Assembly (NCBI RefSeq): GCF_900167455.1
Contig: NZ_FUWJ01000001.1
Coordinates: 1,302,001-1,366,000, forward strand
Direction: 5' to 3'
From: Enhydrobacter aerosaccus
Lineage (GTDB): Bacteria > Pseudomonadota > Alphaproteobacteria > Reyranellales > Reyranellaceae
DNA: 64,000 nucleotides
Both the position numbers and the translations under genes were made by a program. Below are positions 46,744-58,652 of this stretch, one piece after another. Position 1 is the stretch's first letter, and each line of letters opens with the position of its first letter. Under the pieces are notes generated by a model. It searched no databases and was not told where the DNA came from. It was given only the letters and a program-made list of their open reading frames with translations.

Positions 46744-47634
46744 ATGAGGTGCGCCGGGTTGCTTGGTCTTCTGCTGCTTGCACCGGGCATGGCCGTGGCC
46801 CAGAGCGCAGGAGAGGTCGAGCGATGCTTCCAGAATCCGGCGGGCTGCACGAGCAACGGCGGCGCTTCGCCTCAAGCCGCGCCTCGCCCAGCACCGACGC
46901 CGGCACCGGATTACGCCAGCGTCCTCAAAAGCCCGGAGTCGGAGCGCCGCAAACTTCAAGAGTCGCTGCGCACGCTCGACAAGTACAACGGGCCGATCGA
47001 CGGCAATCTTCAATCGGAGGCCTCGGAAAAAGCGATCACCGACTGGCAGAAGGGTCACGGTTACACGCCGGTCGGCAAGTTGACGCCAACGGAAGCGGTT
47101 ACCCTGAACAACGAGGCCGCCAAAGTTCCGATCAAGCGCATCAATCCCTCGGCAGCCGGCGCAACTCCGGCAACACCACCATCGCCGCCTGCGGCGACAT
47201 CGAACGCGGAGGCTCTGAAGGCCCTGCAGGCGCGCCTGGCGGAGCGCCGGAAGGCTGCTGAACCCAAGGCCGAGGCGGCGGTGCAGGCGTTGGTGCGCGA
47301 TCTCAAGGCCTATGTTGCTGCCGACGGCAAGGGCGTGGCCGGCGACCAGTTCCAGGCCTTCGCCAAGTGGTATGCCGATGACAAGACCGCTGGGCGCACG
47401 ATTGGCGATATCGCTCCGTCGGTAGAGGATTATGGCGAGGCCGGTTCCGGCGACGCGGTCACCGCGCAGGTGACCTTCCAGACCAAGCAAGGCGACGTGA
47501 ATTACCCGCAATGTCTGATGTTCGCGTGGGTAGAAGGCAATCCGCGCAAGAATGCGCAGGCCTTTTCCTGCGACGACGTGGCCGCCGTCGAAAAGTGGAA
47601 GACAGAACAGTCGCTCAAAAGCGCGTGGCGGTAG
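46744..47634 (+). CDS. Exported protein with a peptidoglycan-binding-like domain
   Basis: A 296-residue protein with a signal peptide (LLGLLLLAPGMAVA, cleavage near residue 19), a Pro/Ala-rich linker, a PG_binding_1-like segment (about 68-115; LQESLRTLDKYNGPIDGNL and AITDWQKGHGYTPVGKLT), a second Pro/Ala stretch and a C-terminal domain (about 160-296) I do not recognise. It probably sits in the periplasm near the cell wall. It begins immediately after the stop codon of the preceding exported protein. Confidence 0.72.
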   Translation: MRCAGLLGLLLLAPGMAVAQSAGEVERCFQNPAGCTSNGGASPQAAPRPAPTPAPDYASVLKSPESERRKLQESLRTLDKYNGPIDGNLQSEASEKAITDWQKGHGYTPVGKLTPTEAVTLNNEAAKVPIKRINPSAAGATPATPPSPPAATSNAEALKALQARLAERRKAAEPKAEAAVQALVRDLKAYVAADGKGVAGDQFQAFAKWYADDKTAGRTIGDIAPSVEDYGEAGSGDAVTAQVTFQTKQGDVNYPQCLMFAWVEGNPRKNAQAFSCDDVAAVEKWKTEQSLKSAWR

Positions 47635-47753
47635 GCTGTCGCTTCGGAGGGCCGTCGCTCCAGTCACCCAGCGGCGCTGCGAACAGGGACTTCTCCAGCC
47701 TGTCGGAAACCTGCGCCGCCCCGTCACTTGCTCCGGGGAACGCGTGCCGCTAG

Positions 47754-49360
<1,607 letters not shown>

Positions 49361-49419
49361 GCCGACAGCGTGACGCAGGAACCGCCGCCGGTATTGGCGA
49401 AAATTGAAGGTTGATCGCC

Positions 49420-50277
49420 GTGGCGAGGCGTCATTACCCTCGTCTCGTGGCGCGTCGTGATCCCCATAATGTCACCCAGTACTGGTGGGACAGGCATCTG
49501 CCTGGCCTCAGCCTGCTGAATGCCGACTTCACCACACACGAATATCCACCCCACACGCATGATGCGCTGGTCGTCGCCGTGACGGAGCAGGGCGGCTCAG
49601 TGATCCGGAGCCGGGGGCAGGTGGAAGATGCGCATCCCTCGACGCTGTTCGTGTTCAATCCGGCGGAGCCTCATGCAGGCCGGATGGGATGGAGTCGCCG
49701 CTGGCGCTATCGCTCGATGTATTTGACGCAATCCGCGCTTGATCGGGTTGCCCAGGGGCTTGGCACCCAGTCGGTACCGTATTTCACGCGCAACCTCTTT
49801 CGCGATGCAGATTTGATCGCGGGATTCCGGGCGATTCATCACGCGCTTGAGGAGGGGCGCGATGTATTTCACGAGTGGGAGCTGTTGATCAGTACGTTTG
49901 GCGCACTGTTCCGCCGACATGGCAGTGGTGGTGCCACCATCACGTCGGCACCGCGCGATCGCGCGCTCGTGGCTCGTGTCATCGAGCGCATGCGCGACAG
50001 CTACGCCACAAATCTTTCACTCGAAGAGCTCGCCGAGAGTGTGTGTTTAACCGTCTTTCAGCTGATCGGCCTGTTCAAACGCACGGTCGGACTAACGCCG
50101 CACGCGTATCTCACCCAGGTTCGGCTGGAAATGGCGTGCCATCTGCTGCAACAGTCGTCGTCGTTGGCAGAGGTCGCGACCACCGTCGGATTCTACGATC
50201 AGAGTGCCCTGAACAAGCATTTCAAGCGCTGCTACGGCATTACGCCGCTCCAATTCGCACGCGCGGCTGCCGCCTGA
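49420..50277 (+). CDS. AraC-family transcriptional regulator
   Basis: A 285-residue regulator with an N-terminal cupin-like sensing domain (about 25-160; HTHDALVVAVTEQGG is the ligand-pocket strand) and two C-terminal helix-turn-helix units (about 180-283; ELAESVCLTVFQLIGLFKR and EVATTVGFYDQSALNKHFKRCYGITPLQF). The ligand is unknown. The start is uncertain: GTG at 49420 has GAAGG nine bases before; TTG at 49411 and GTG at 49447 are alternatives. It likely controls the divergent ABM-like gene and perhaps alaX, which follows 46 bp later. Confidence 0.88.
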   Translation: MARRHYPRLVARRDPHNVTQYWWDRHLPGLSLLNADFTTHEYPPHTHDALVVAVTEQGGSVIRSRGQVEDAHPSTLFVFNPAEPHAGRMGWSRRWRYRSMYLTQSALDRVAQGLGTQSVPYFTRNLFRDADLIAGFRAIHHALEEGRDVFHEWELLISTFGALFRRHGSGGATITSAPRDRALVARVIERMRDSYATNLSLEELAESVCLTVFQLIGLFKRTVGLTPHAYLTQVRLEMACHLLQQSSSLAEVATTVGFYDQSALNKHFKRCYGITPLQFARAAAA

Positions 50278-50323
50278 CAATTTTCACCAATACCTTGCGT
50301 GCTCCCGATCCTATCGACTGAGC

Positions 50324-51037
50324 ATGCACCTGTATTGCCATGAACACCCCGAACAACTGACCCTCGAAACCGAGATTGTGGACGCGCAGCCGGGAAAGGT
50401 GGTGCTCGCTCAATCCCCCTTCTATCCGGGCGGAGGCGGTCAGCTCGCCGACCAGGGCGTGATCCGCTGGCGCGGCGGCGTCGCGAAGGTCGTGGGCTTC
50501 GAACTGACGGCCGACAAGGTTTGGCATTTGCTCGATCAGCCGAGCGAGATCGATGGCCGGATCGAAGCCGCCGTCGATGCGCCATTCCGCCGGATGATGC
50601 GACAACTCCACACCGATACGCATATCCTCAACGCACTGGTGTTCCAGGCCTTCGATGGTGCGCTCGTGACCGGAGTGCAAATGGCCGACGATGGAACGGC
50701 CCGCATGGATTTCGACGTGCCGGGCGCCGACAACGATCGGCTGCGGGCGCTGGAGGGGCCCATCAACGATCTCATCCGCCAAGACATCCCTGTGAAGATC
50801 GATTACGTACCGGTGCACGAAGCACAGGCCCAGCGCGGACTGATCCGCAGCCGATCGGTCGCGCCGCCGCCGACGCCTGACGGAACGATTCGCATCGTCG
50901 AGATCGTTGGATTGGATCGCCAAGCCTGTGGCGGCACACATCTGGCCTCGACCGGACAGTCACCGGCCGTCCGCATCCTTAAGATCGACAACAAGGGCCG
51001 CCATAACCGCCGGGTACGGCTCTCGCTCGCTGAATAA
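50324..51037 (+). CDS. Alanyl-tRNA editing protein (AlaX-like)
   Basis: A 237-residue trans-editing enzyme related to the AlaRS editing and C-terminal domains; it hydrolyses Ser- or Gly-mischarged tRNA-Ala. The zinc ligands are visible: His96 and His100 in HTDTH, Cys202 and His206 in ACGGTH. The N-terminal beta domain carries FYPGGGGQLADQG. Length matches the AlaX-M type. It follows the AraC gene and precedes ftsB; in related genomes eno is next to ftsB without it, so it may be a lineage-specific insertion. Confidence 0.92.
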   Translation: MHLYCHEHPEQLTLETEIVDAQPGKVVLAQSPFYPGGGGQLADQGVIRWRGGVAKVVGFELTADKVWHLLDQPSEIDGRIEAAVDAPFRRMMRQLHTDTHILNALVFQAFDGALVTGVQMADDGTARMDFDVPGADNDRLRALEGPINDLIRQDIPVKIDYVPVHEAQAQRGLIRSRSVAPPPTPDGTIRIVEIVGLDRQACGGTHLASTGQSPAVRILKIDNKGRHNRRVRLSLAE

Positions 51038-51088
51038 TCTTGACTTTGTTGCACCATATGTTGCCTTATCTTCTTAGAAAGACCGCAT

Positions 51089-51388
51089 ATGTTGTTGAGG
51101 CCGCGCCAGATTCTCGCCCCCGTGATCTTTGCCACGGTGTTCGGCTACTTTGGTTATCACCTGGTCAACGGTGATCGCGGTCTGCTGGCTATGGTCCATC
51201 TGCAGCGGGAAAATCAGATCGCCGACCAGAACCTGGCGGAGGCGGAAGCCACCCGCAAAATCTGGGAACGGCGAGTCTCTGAACTCCGAAACCAAAGCAT
51301 CGATCCCGACATGCTGGATGAGCGGGCGCGCATCCTGCTGAACTATGCGCGCAAAGACGACATCATCATCTTCACGCCGACGCGATAG
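51089..51388 (+). CDS. ftsB: Cell division protein FtsB (septum formation initiator)
   Basis: A 99-residue bitopic protein: membrane helix (about 9-28, ILAPVIFATVFGYFGYH), a coiled coil (about 38-70) and a short C-terminal NYARKDDIIIFTPTR. With FtsL and FtsQ it activates septal peptidoglycan synthesis. Its place before pdhA is conserved in alphaproteobacteria. A TTGACT at 51040-51045 may be the -35 of its promoter; the -10 is unclear. Two tandem hairpins follow the gene. Confidence 0.93.
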   Translation: MLLRPRQILAPVIFATVFGYFGYHLVNGDRGLLAMVHLQRENQIADQNLAEAEATRKIWERRVSELRNQSIDPDMLDERARILLNYARKDDIIIFTPTR

Positions 51389-51389
51389 C

Positions 51390-51442
51390 CAGACGGTCCT
51401 CGAGACCGTCTGAAACAAACTGTCCAGCCTGATCGGCTGGAC
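51390..51442 (+). terminator. Two tandem perfect hairpins after ftsB
   Basis: Hairpin 1: CAGACGGTC and GACCGTCTG, 9-bp stem, 5-base loop (51390-51412). Hairpin 2: GTCCAGCC and GGCTGGAC, 8-bp stem, 5-base loop (51422-51442 approx.). Each is followed by ACAAAC or CAAACAA instead of a T run. They separate ftsB from the pdhA promoter region. Confidence 0.55.
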
Positions 51443-51508
51443 GCAAACAATCGCTCAATTGCTGCGATGCACGCATGTCGACGCTGGTTTTTCCTGATAG
51501 ATCAACCA

Positions 51509-51532
51509 CATCGCCATCGGCGATGCTATAAG
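51509..51532 (+). promoter_or_regulatory. Palindrome next to a -10-like element upstream of pdhA
   Basis: CATCGCC and GGCGATG (51509-51525, centre ATC) are exact inverted arms immediately followed by TATAAG (51527-51532). The start codon of pdhA is 30 bp further. A repressor or activator of the pdh operon could bind here. Confidence 0.5.
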
Positions 51533-51562
51533 CTGCGACGGGCCAATTGGAGAGGGATTGCC

Positions 51563-52615
51563 ATGGCGAAGCCAGCCGCGAAGGCGAAAGGGGAAGCACT
51601 TCCCGACAAGTCCAAAGCAGAAACAAAGGCGCCCGGGCCCGGCGACAACAGCGTCAGTCCAGAACAACTCAAAACCTTCTACCGAGACATGTTGCTGATC
51701 CGGCGCTTCGAAGAGCGAGCGGGCCAGCTTTATGGCATGGGGCTCATCGGCGGCTTCTGCCATCTGTATATCGGTCAGGAGGCCGTTGTGGTCGGAATGC
51801 AGTCGACCATCGGCGGTCAGGATACGATCGTGACGTCGTATCGCGACCATGGACACATGCTCGCGGCGGGAATGGACCCGAAGGGCGTGATGGCCGAGCT
51901 GACCGGACGCAGCGGAGGGTATTCCAAGGGCAAGGGCGGCTCCATGCACATGTTCAGCCGCGAGAAGAACTTCTTCGGCGGACACGGCATCGTGGGCGCC
52001 CAGGTGCCAATCGGCACGGGTCTCGCTTTCTCCCACAAGTACAACGGCAACAATAACGTCTCGCTCACCTATTTCGGCGACGGATCGGCCAACCAGGGGC
52101 AGGTCTACGAAGCGATGAACATGGCGGCGCTCTGGAAGCTGCCTGTCGTGTATATCATCGAGAACAATCGCTACGGCATGGGCACCTCCGTCGAGCGTGC
52201 CTCGGCCATCACCGAACTCTATCGTCACGGCGAGGCCTTCGGCATTCCCGGCCAGCGCGTCGACGGCATGGATGTAGTGGCAGTTCGGGCGGCTGGCGAA
52301 AAGGCCGTGGAATACGCGCGCAGCGGCGCGGGGCCGTACATTCTCGAAATGCAGACTTATCGCTATCGCGGCCACTCCATGAGCGACCCCGCGAAATACC
52401 GGAGCAAGGAAGAAGTGGACAAGTATCGTACCGAACGCGATCCGATCGATCACGTGCGCAAGATCCTGCTCGACAGCAAGCTGGCGGACGAAGCCTCGCT
52501 CAAGGCCGTGGACGCGGATATTCGCAAGACCATCAACGATGCCGCGGAGTTCGCGCAGCATAGTCCCGAGCCCGATCCGTCGGAGCTGTGGACCGACGTC
52601 CTGGTCGGAGCTTAA
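51563..52615 (+). CDS. pdhA: Pyruvate dehydrogenase E1 component, alpha subunit
   Basis: The alpha half of the heterotetrameric E1 that decarboxylates pyruvate with thiamine diphosphate. The 350-residue protein has the TPP motif GDGSANQG...NNRYGMG and the regulatory-loop region YRYRGHSMSDP. The first 35 residues are an Ala/Lys/Pro-rich tail. The ATG at 51563 is preceded by GGAGAGGGA, which decides it over an earlier start in the open frame. It begins the pdhA-pdhB-pdhC-lpd-lipA-coq10 series. Confidence 0.98.
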   Translation: MAKPAAKAKGEALPDKSKAETKAPGPGDNSVSPEQLKTFYRDMLLIRRFEERAGQLYGMGLIGGFCHLYIGQEAVVVGMQSTIGGQDTIVTSYRDHGHMLAAGMDPKGVMAELTGRSGGYSKGKGGSMHMFSREKNFFGGHGIVGAQVPIGTGLAFSHKYNGNNNVSLTYFGDGSANQGQVYEAMNMAALWKLPVVYIIENNRYGMGTSVERASAITELYRHGEAFGIPGQRVDGMDVVAVRAAGEKAVEYARSGAGPYILEMQTYRYRGHSMSDPAKYRSKEEVDKYRTERDPIDHVRKILLDSKLADEASLKAVDADIRKTINDAAEFAQHSPEPDPSELWTDVLVGA

Positions 52616-52618
52616 AGC

Positions 52619-54004
<1,386 letters not shown>

Positions 54005-54018
54005 GCGGGAGCCGGCGC

Positions 54019-55308
54019 ATGTCGATCAATATCCTGATGCCAGCCCTGTCGCCGACCATGACAGAGGGCAAGCTGGCCAAGTGGCACGTGAAGGTCGGCG
54101 ACTCGGTGAAGTCGGGCCAAGTCGTCTGCGAGATCGAGACGGACAAGGCCACGATGGAAGTGGAAGCCGTCGATGAAGGCAAGGTCGGCCAGATCGTCGT
54201 GCCGGAAGGCACCGAAGGCGTGAAGGTGAATGCCGTCATCGCCGTTCTGCTGGAGGAGGGCGAGACCTCGGTCCCAACTGCCGCCGCGCCGTCTCCGCCA
54301 GCGGCGGCCAAGCCAGCCGCACCAGCAAGCGAGGCTTTGCCGGCAGTCGCCGCACCAAAGCCTTCGGCCCCGCCAACGCCAGCCCCGCAAGCGGTAATGC
54401 CCACCTCTGCGCCCAGCGGTCATCGCATCTTCGCCTCGCCGCTTGCCAAGCGTATTGCGGCCGAGAAGGGCATCGACCTTGCAACCCTCAAGGGTTCGGG
54501 CCCCAACGGACGCATCGTCAGGGCCGATGTTGAAACAGCGCGACCGGCTGCCGCGCCTGCGGCCCCGGCTGCGCCGCGCCCAGCGCCAAGCCTACCCGCG
54601 CAACCCATCGTGACCGCGCCTGGCGATCAGCGCGTACCGCATACCGCCGTACGCAAGGTCATCGCCCGTCGCATGCTCGAGTCCAAGCAGACGGTTCCTC
54701 ATTTCTACCTAACCGTCGAATTCGAGATCGACGCGCTACTCGCCGCCCGTCAGGCGATCAATGATGTCGCCCGCAAGCAGGGCGCCAAGGTGTCGGTCAA
54801 CGACATGGTGATCAAGGCATGCGCCAAGGCGCTGCGAGACCATCCGGAATGCAATGCCTCCTGGACCGAAGACGAGATGATCCAGTACGGCGCGGTCGAT
54901 ATCTCGGTCGCCGTCGCGACCGACCGCGGGCTCATCACCCCCATCGTTCGCAACGCCGATGCCAAGGGCGTGGCACAGATCTCGACCGAGATGAAGGACC
55001 TCGCCTCGCGGGCAAAGGCCGGAAAGCTGAAGCTCGAGGAATTCCAGGGTGGTGGCTTCACCATCTCCAATCTTGGCATGTACGGGGTCAAGGAGTTCGC
55101 CGCCATCATCAATCCACCCCAGGCCATGATTCTTGCCGTCGGTGTCGGCGAGGAGCGAGTGGTCGCGCGTAAGGGCGAGATGGTGATTCGTCAGATGATG
55201 AGTTGTACGCTTGCGGTCGATCATCGCGTGGTCGATGGCGCGATGGGCGCGCAGTTCCTGCAGACCCTGCGGGCCTATATCGAACAGCCGGCCGCGATGC
55301 TGGTCTAG
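54019..55308 (+). CDS. pdhC: Dihydrolipoamide acetyltransferase (E2 of pyruvate dehydrogenase)
   Basis: A 429-residue E2: lipoyl domain (about 1-80, Lys43), Ala/Pro linker, subunit-binding domain (about 134-172; [17 protein letters not shown]), second linker, and the acetyltransferase core (about 200-429) with the catalytic His402 and Asp406 in DHRVVDG. It moves the acetyl group to CoA. It lies 14 bp after pdhB with GCGGGAG before the ATG. Confidence 0.98.
   Translation: MSINILMPALSPTMTEGKLAKWHVKVGDSVKSGQVVCEIETDKATMEVEAVDEGKVGQIVVPEGTEGVKVNAVIAVLLEEGETSVPTAAAPSPPAAAKPAAPASEALPAVAAPKPSAPPTPAPQAVMPTSAPSGHRIFASPLAKRIAAEKGIDLATLKGSGPNGRIVRADVETARPAAAPAAPAAPRPAPSLPAQPIVTAPGDQRVPHTAVRKVIARRMLESKQTVPHFYLTVEFEIDALLAARQAINDVARKQGAKVSVNDMVIKACAKALRDHPECNASWTEDEMIQYGAVDISVAVATDRGLITPIVRNADAKGVAQISTEMKDLASRAKAGKLKLEEFQGGGFTISNLGMYGVKEFAAIINPPQAMILAVGVGEERVVARKGEMVIRQMMSCTLAVDHRVVDGAMGAQFLQTLRAYIEQPAAMLV
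54049..54077 (+). repeat. 29-bp exact repeat in lipoyl-domain coding DNA, pdhC copy
   Basis: Second copy of 52649-52677. Confidence 0.8.
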
Positions 55309-55318
55309 GAGCCGAGCC

Positions 55319-56734
55319 ATGGCCGATACGAGTTTCGACATCATCATCGTCGGCGGCGGTCCCGGCGGCTATGTCGCCGCGATCCGCGCGGCGCAGCTCG
55401 GCATGAAGACCGCTGTCGTCGAGCGGGAGCATATGGGCGGCATATGCCTCAACTGGGGCTGTATCCCGACCAAGGCGTTGCTGCGCACGTCAGAGGTCTA
55501 CGGCCTGATCAAGCATGCCGAGTCGTTCGGCTTGTCGGTCAAAGACGTCTCGTTCGACGCAAAGAAGATCGTCGAGCGGTCGCGCAAGGTTGCGAACCAG
55601 CTCAGCAACGGCGTCAAAGGCCTGATGCGCAAGAACAAGATCACGGTGTTCGACGGCGTGGCAAAGCTTGCCGGCACCGAGGCCGGGGGCGCACGCAAAC
55701 TGGCCGTGGCGCTGAACGACAAGAGTAACGTCACGCTTACGGCGAAGAACGTGATCCTGGCGACCGGTGCGCGGGCGCGCCAGCTTCCGAGACTGGAGAC
55801 CGACGGCAAGCTGGTCTGGAGCTACAAGGAAGCGATGGTGCCGCCGGAGTTTCCGAAGTCGCTGCTGGTGATCGGTTCGGGCGCGATCGGCATCGAGTTC
55901 GCGAGTTTTTACCGGACCATGGGCGCGGAAGTGACGGTGTGCGAGGTACTCGACCGCATTCTGCCTGTCGAGGACGAAGAGGTTTCGGCCTTCGCCAAGC
56001 GCGCCTTCGAGAAGCAGGGCATGAAGATCCTGACCTCGGCCACGGTTTCGAATCTCAAGAAAGGGACCGACAGCGTCACCGCGACGATCACGGCGGGCGG
56101 GAAGACGCAGGAAATTACTGTCGACCGCGTCATCAGCGCGGTGGGCATTGTCGGCAACGTCGAGAATATCGGTCTCGAAGGTACCAAGGTGAGGGTCGAG
56201 AAGACCCATATCGTGATCGATCCGTGGGGCTTCACCGGCGAACCTAACGTCTATGCGATCGGCGATGTCGCCGGCCCGCCCTGGCTTGCTCATAAGGCGA
56301 TGCATGAGGGCGTGCTCGTGGTGGAGAAGATCGCCGGTGTGAAGGGCGTGCATCCAATGGTGACGTCCAACATCCCGGGCTGTACCTATTGCCAGCCGCA
56401 AGTGGCCAGCATTGGCCTGACGGAAGCTGCTGCAAAGGCAAAGGGCCTGCAGATCAAGGTCGGGAAATTCCCCTTCATCGGCAACGGCAAGGCGATTGCC
56501 TTGGGGGAGCCGGAGGGCTTCATCAAGACGATCTTCGACGCCAAGACCGGTGAACTGCTGGGGGCGCATATGATCGGCGCCGAAGTCACCGAGCTGATTC
56601 AGGGCTACAGCATCGCCAAGACACTGGAGACGACGGAGGCCGAACTCATGGCCACGGTGTTCCCGCACCCCACCTTGTCGGAAATGATGCACGAATCGGT
56701 ACTGGCGGCCTACGGGCGCACGCTCCATATCTGA
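55319..56734 (+). CDS. lpd: Dihydrolipoyl dehydrogenase (E3)
   Basis: A 471-residue flavoprotein that re-oxidises the lipoyl groups of E2. FAD motif GGGPGG near residue 12-17, redox-active Cys43 and Cys48 in [11 protein letters not shown]-binding [10 protein letters not shown] in the middle, and the C-terminal His-Glu of HPTLSE. The ATG at 55319, after AGGAGCCGAG, starts 10 bp after pdhC; an upstream open frame overlapping pdhC is not used. Confidence 0.98.
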   Translation: MADTSFDIIIVGGGPGGYVAAIRAAQLGMKTAVVEREHMGGICLNWGCIPTKALLRTSEVYGLIKHAESFGLSVKDVSFDAKKIVERSRKVANQLSNGVKGLMRKNKITVFDGVAKLAGTEAGGARKLAVALNDKSNVTLTAKNVILATGARARQLPRLETDGKLVWSYKEAMVPPEFPKSLLVIGSGAIGIEFASFYRTMGAEVTVCEVLDRILPVEDEEVSAFAKRAFEKQGMKILTSATVSNLKKGTDSVTATITAGGKTQEITVDRVISAVGIVGNVENIGLEGTKVRVEKTHIVIDPWGFTGEPNVYAIGDVAGPPWLAHKAMHEGVLVVEKIAGVKGVHPMVTSNIPGCTYCQPQVASIGLTEAAAKAKGLQIKVGKFPFIGNGKAIALGEPEGFIKTIFDAKTGELLGAHMIGAEVTELIQGYSIAKTLETTEAELMATVFPHPTLSEMMHESVLAAYGRTLHI

Positions 56735-56741
56735 GCCCGTC

Positions 56742-57701
56742 ATGGACGGTTCGATCGACAAAGTCTCCCCGAGCAGGGCCGAGCGTCATCCTGAAAAGGC
56801 GCATCGGCCGGACAATCCCATTCCACGCAAGCCGGAATGGATCCGGGTTCGCGCGCCCAATTCGCCGGAATATGCAGAGACCAGGCGCCTGATGCGCCAG
56901 CATGGCCTCGCGACCGTATGCGAAGAAGCAGCGTGCCCCAACATCGGGGAGTGCTGGAAGCACAAGCACGCCACCTTCATGATCATGGGGGAGGTGTGCA
57001 CGCGGGCCTGCGCCTTCTGCAACGTTGCCACTGGCAAACCCGGCGCCCTGAATCCGCACGAGCCTGCAAATATCGCGGAAGCGGTCGGCAAGCTGGGGCT
57101 GGGCCATGTGGTCGTGACGTCCGTCGATCGAGACGATCTCGAAGATGGCGGCGCCGGACATTTTGCCGAAGTCATCACGGCCTTGCACAAATCCGCTCCC
57201 CGGACGACGGTCGAGGTGCTGACGCCTGATTTCATGCGCAAGGTGGGCGCCGTGGAAACGGTCGTCGCCGCGCGGCCAGACGTGTTCAACCACAATCTCG
57301 AGACGGTGCCTCGGCTCTATCCGTCGATCCGACCCGGCGCGAGATATTTCACCTCGCTGCGGCTTCTGGCGCGGGTTAAGGAGATCGATGCCGCGATGTT
57401 CACCAAGTCCGGCCTCATGGTCGGCCTCGGCGAGACACGCGAGGAGATCCTGCAGGTGATGGACGATCTGCGGGCCGCCGACGTCGATTTCCTGACCATT
57501 GGGCAGTATCTGCAGCCAACGCCGAAACACGCGGCACTCGATCGGTTCTGGACGCCAGCCGAGTTCGACGAGCTGGCCGCACATGCCCGGGCGAAGGGGT
57601 TCCTGATGGTCTCCGCCTCGCCGCTGACGCGCTCGAGCTATCATGCGGGTGACGATTTCGTCCGGCTACGCGCCGCGCGAGCAGCCCAACTCAAGACCTG
57701 A
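56742..57701 (+). CDS. lipA: Lipoyl synthase
   Basis: A 319-residue radical SAM enzyme that adds two sulfurs to octanoyl-proteins. Auxiliary cluster cysteines Cys60, Cys65 and Cys71 ([12 protein letters not shown]) and radical-SAM cysteines Cys86, Cys90 and Cys93 (CTRACAFC) are all present, with the C-terminal [10 protein letters not shown]. It makes the cofactor for the lipoyl domains of pdhB and pdhC encoded just upstream, 7 bp from lpd. Confidence 0.98.
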   Translation: MDGSIDKVSPSRAERHPEKAHRPDNPIPRKPEWIRVRAPNSPEYAETRRLMRQHGLATVCEEAACPNIGECWKHKHATFMIMGEVCTRACAFCNVATGKPGALNPHEPANIAEAVGKLGLGHVVVTSVDRDDLEDGGAGHFAEVITALHKSAPRTTVEVLTPDFMRKVGAVETVVAARPDVFNHNLETVPRLYPSIRPGARYFTSLRLLARVKEIDAAMFTKSGLMVGLGETREEILQVMDDLRAADVDFLTIGQYLQPTPKHAALDRFWTPAEFDELAAHARAKGFLMVSASPLTRSSYHAGDDFVRLRAARAAQLKT

Positions 57702-57707
57702 CTCGCC

Positions 57708-58199
57708 GTGACAACGACCAGGCATGCGGAGCGAAAGATCGTGCCCTTCGCTCCAAGGCAGCTTTTCGATCTTGTGGCCGATGTCCCGCGCTACCCGGAG
57801 TTTCTGCCCTGGTGCACGGCGGCACGTGTCCGCCGCCATGAGGGACCCAATGTCGAGACCGACGAACTCGCAATCGGCTTTGGGCCCTTCCACGAGAAAT
57901 TCGTCTCGCGTGTCGTATTGACGCCGGATGACCCCGCCGGGCTACGGATCGAGACCGTCGGCGTCGAAGGGCCGTTCCGTTCGCTGAGCAGCCGCTGGCT
58001 CTTCCAGCCGCATCCAAGCGGGACGTTGATCGACTTCTCGCTCGAGTTCGAGTTTCGCTCGCGTCTCTTGCAGCATACCGTCCGAATGCTGTTCGCCGAA
58101 GCCGTGAAGCGCATGGTGGCCGCTTTCGAGGCCCGGGCCGCCCAGCTGTATGGCAGGCCTACCGCTCAGCCAGAGACGCCAGCAACGCAAGGGCGGTGA
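57708..58199 (+). CDS. COQ10/RatA-like SRPBCC (START) domain protein
   Basis: A 163-residue polyketide-cyclase/START-fold protein of the Coq10 family, thought to bind ubiquinone and help respiratory electron transfer; the E. coli homologue RatA has been called a toxin. Segments FAPRQLFDLVADVPRYPEFLPWC and FSLEFEFRSRLLQHTV are typical. The GTG start at 57708 is 6 bp after lipA. The last 41 bp overlap the convergent cinA gene. Confidence 0.9.
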   Translation: MTTTRHAERKIVPFAPRQLFDLVADVPRYPEFLPWCTAARVRRHEGPNVETDELAIGFGPFHEKFVSRVVLTPDDPAGLRIETVGVEGPFRSLSSRWLFQPHPSGTLIDFSLEFEFRSRLLQHTVRMLFAEAVKRMVAAFEARAAQLYGRPTAQPETPATQGR

Positions 58200-58650
58200 T
58201 CGCGGCGGCGCGCCGGATGCCGTCGCGATCACCGCTGAAGACGTGGCGCTCGGTGATCGGATCGTGGCCCTTGCGCCGCACCCCGATATACACCAGGCCC
58301 ACCGGCTTCTCCGCACTTCCTCCGCCAGGTCCCGCGATGCCCGTCACCGAGGCGGCGATATCGACATTTGCGGTCATCAGGGCACCGAGCGCCATCGCGG
58401 TCGCAACCGGTTCGCTTACGGCCCCATGCTTCATGATAATGTCCCAGGGCACACCGATCACGTCGCGCTTGGCTTCGTTGGAGTAAGTGACGAAGGCCCT
58501 GTCGACGACATCAGAAGAGCCGGCGATGGCCGTGAGCGTCGCCGAGATCAAGCCGCCGGTGCAGGACTCGGCAGTGGCGACCTTGAGACCGTGTTGACGA
58601 CAAACGTTCAACACGTGCTCGGCGGCATTCCGCATCTCGTGATCGAACAT
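58159..58650 (-). CDS. CinA-family C-terminal amidase domain protein
   Basis: A 163-residue protein that is only the CinA C-terminal (PncC, nicotinamide-nucleotide amidase) domain; the N-terminal molybdopterin-binding-like part is absent, as in the E. coli YgaD type. Signature TAESCTGGLISATLT near residue 26 and SVTGIAGPGGGSAEKPVG near 100. It recycles NMN into NaMN. It follows ispDF after 2 bp on the minus strand and overlaps coq10 at the 3' end. Confidence 0.92.
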   Translation of the reverse strand: MFDHEMRNAAEHVLNVCRQHGLKVATAESCTGGLISATLTAIAGSSDVVDRAFVTYSNEAKRDVIGVPWDIIMKHGAVSEPVATAMALGALMTANVDIAASVTGIAGPGGGSAEKPVGLVYIGVRRKGHDPITERHVFSGDRDGIRRAAAITALALLASLAER

Positions 58651-58652
58651 GG

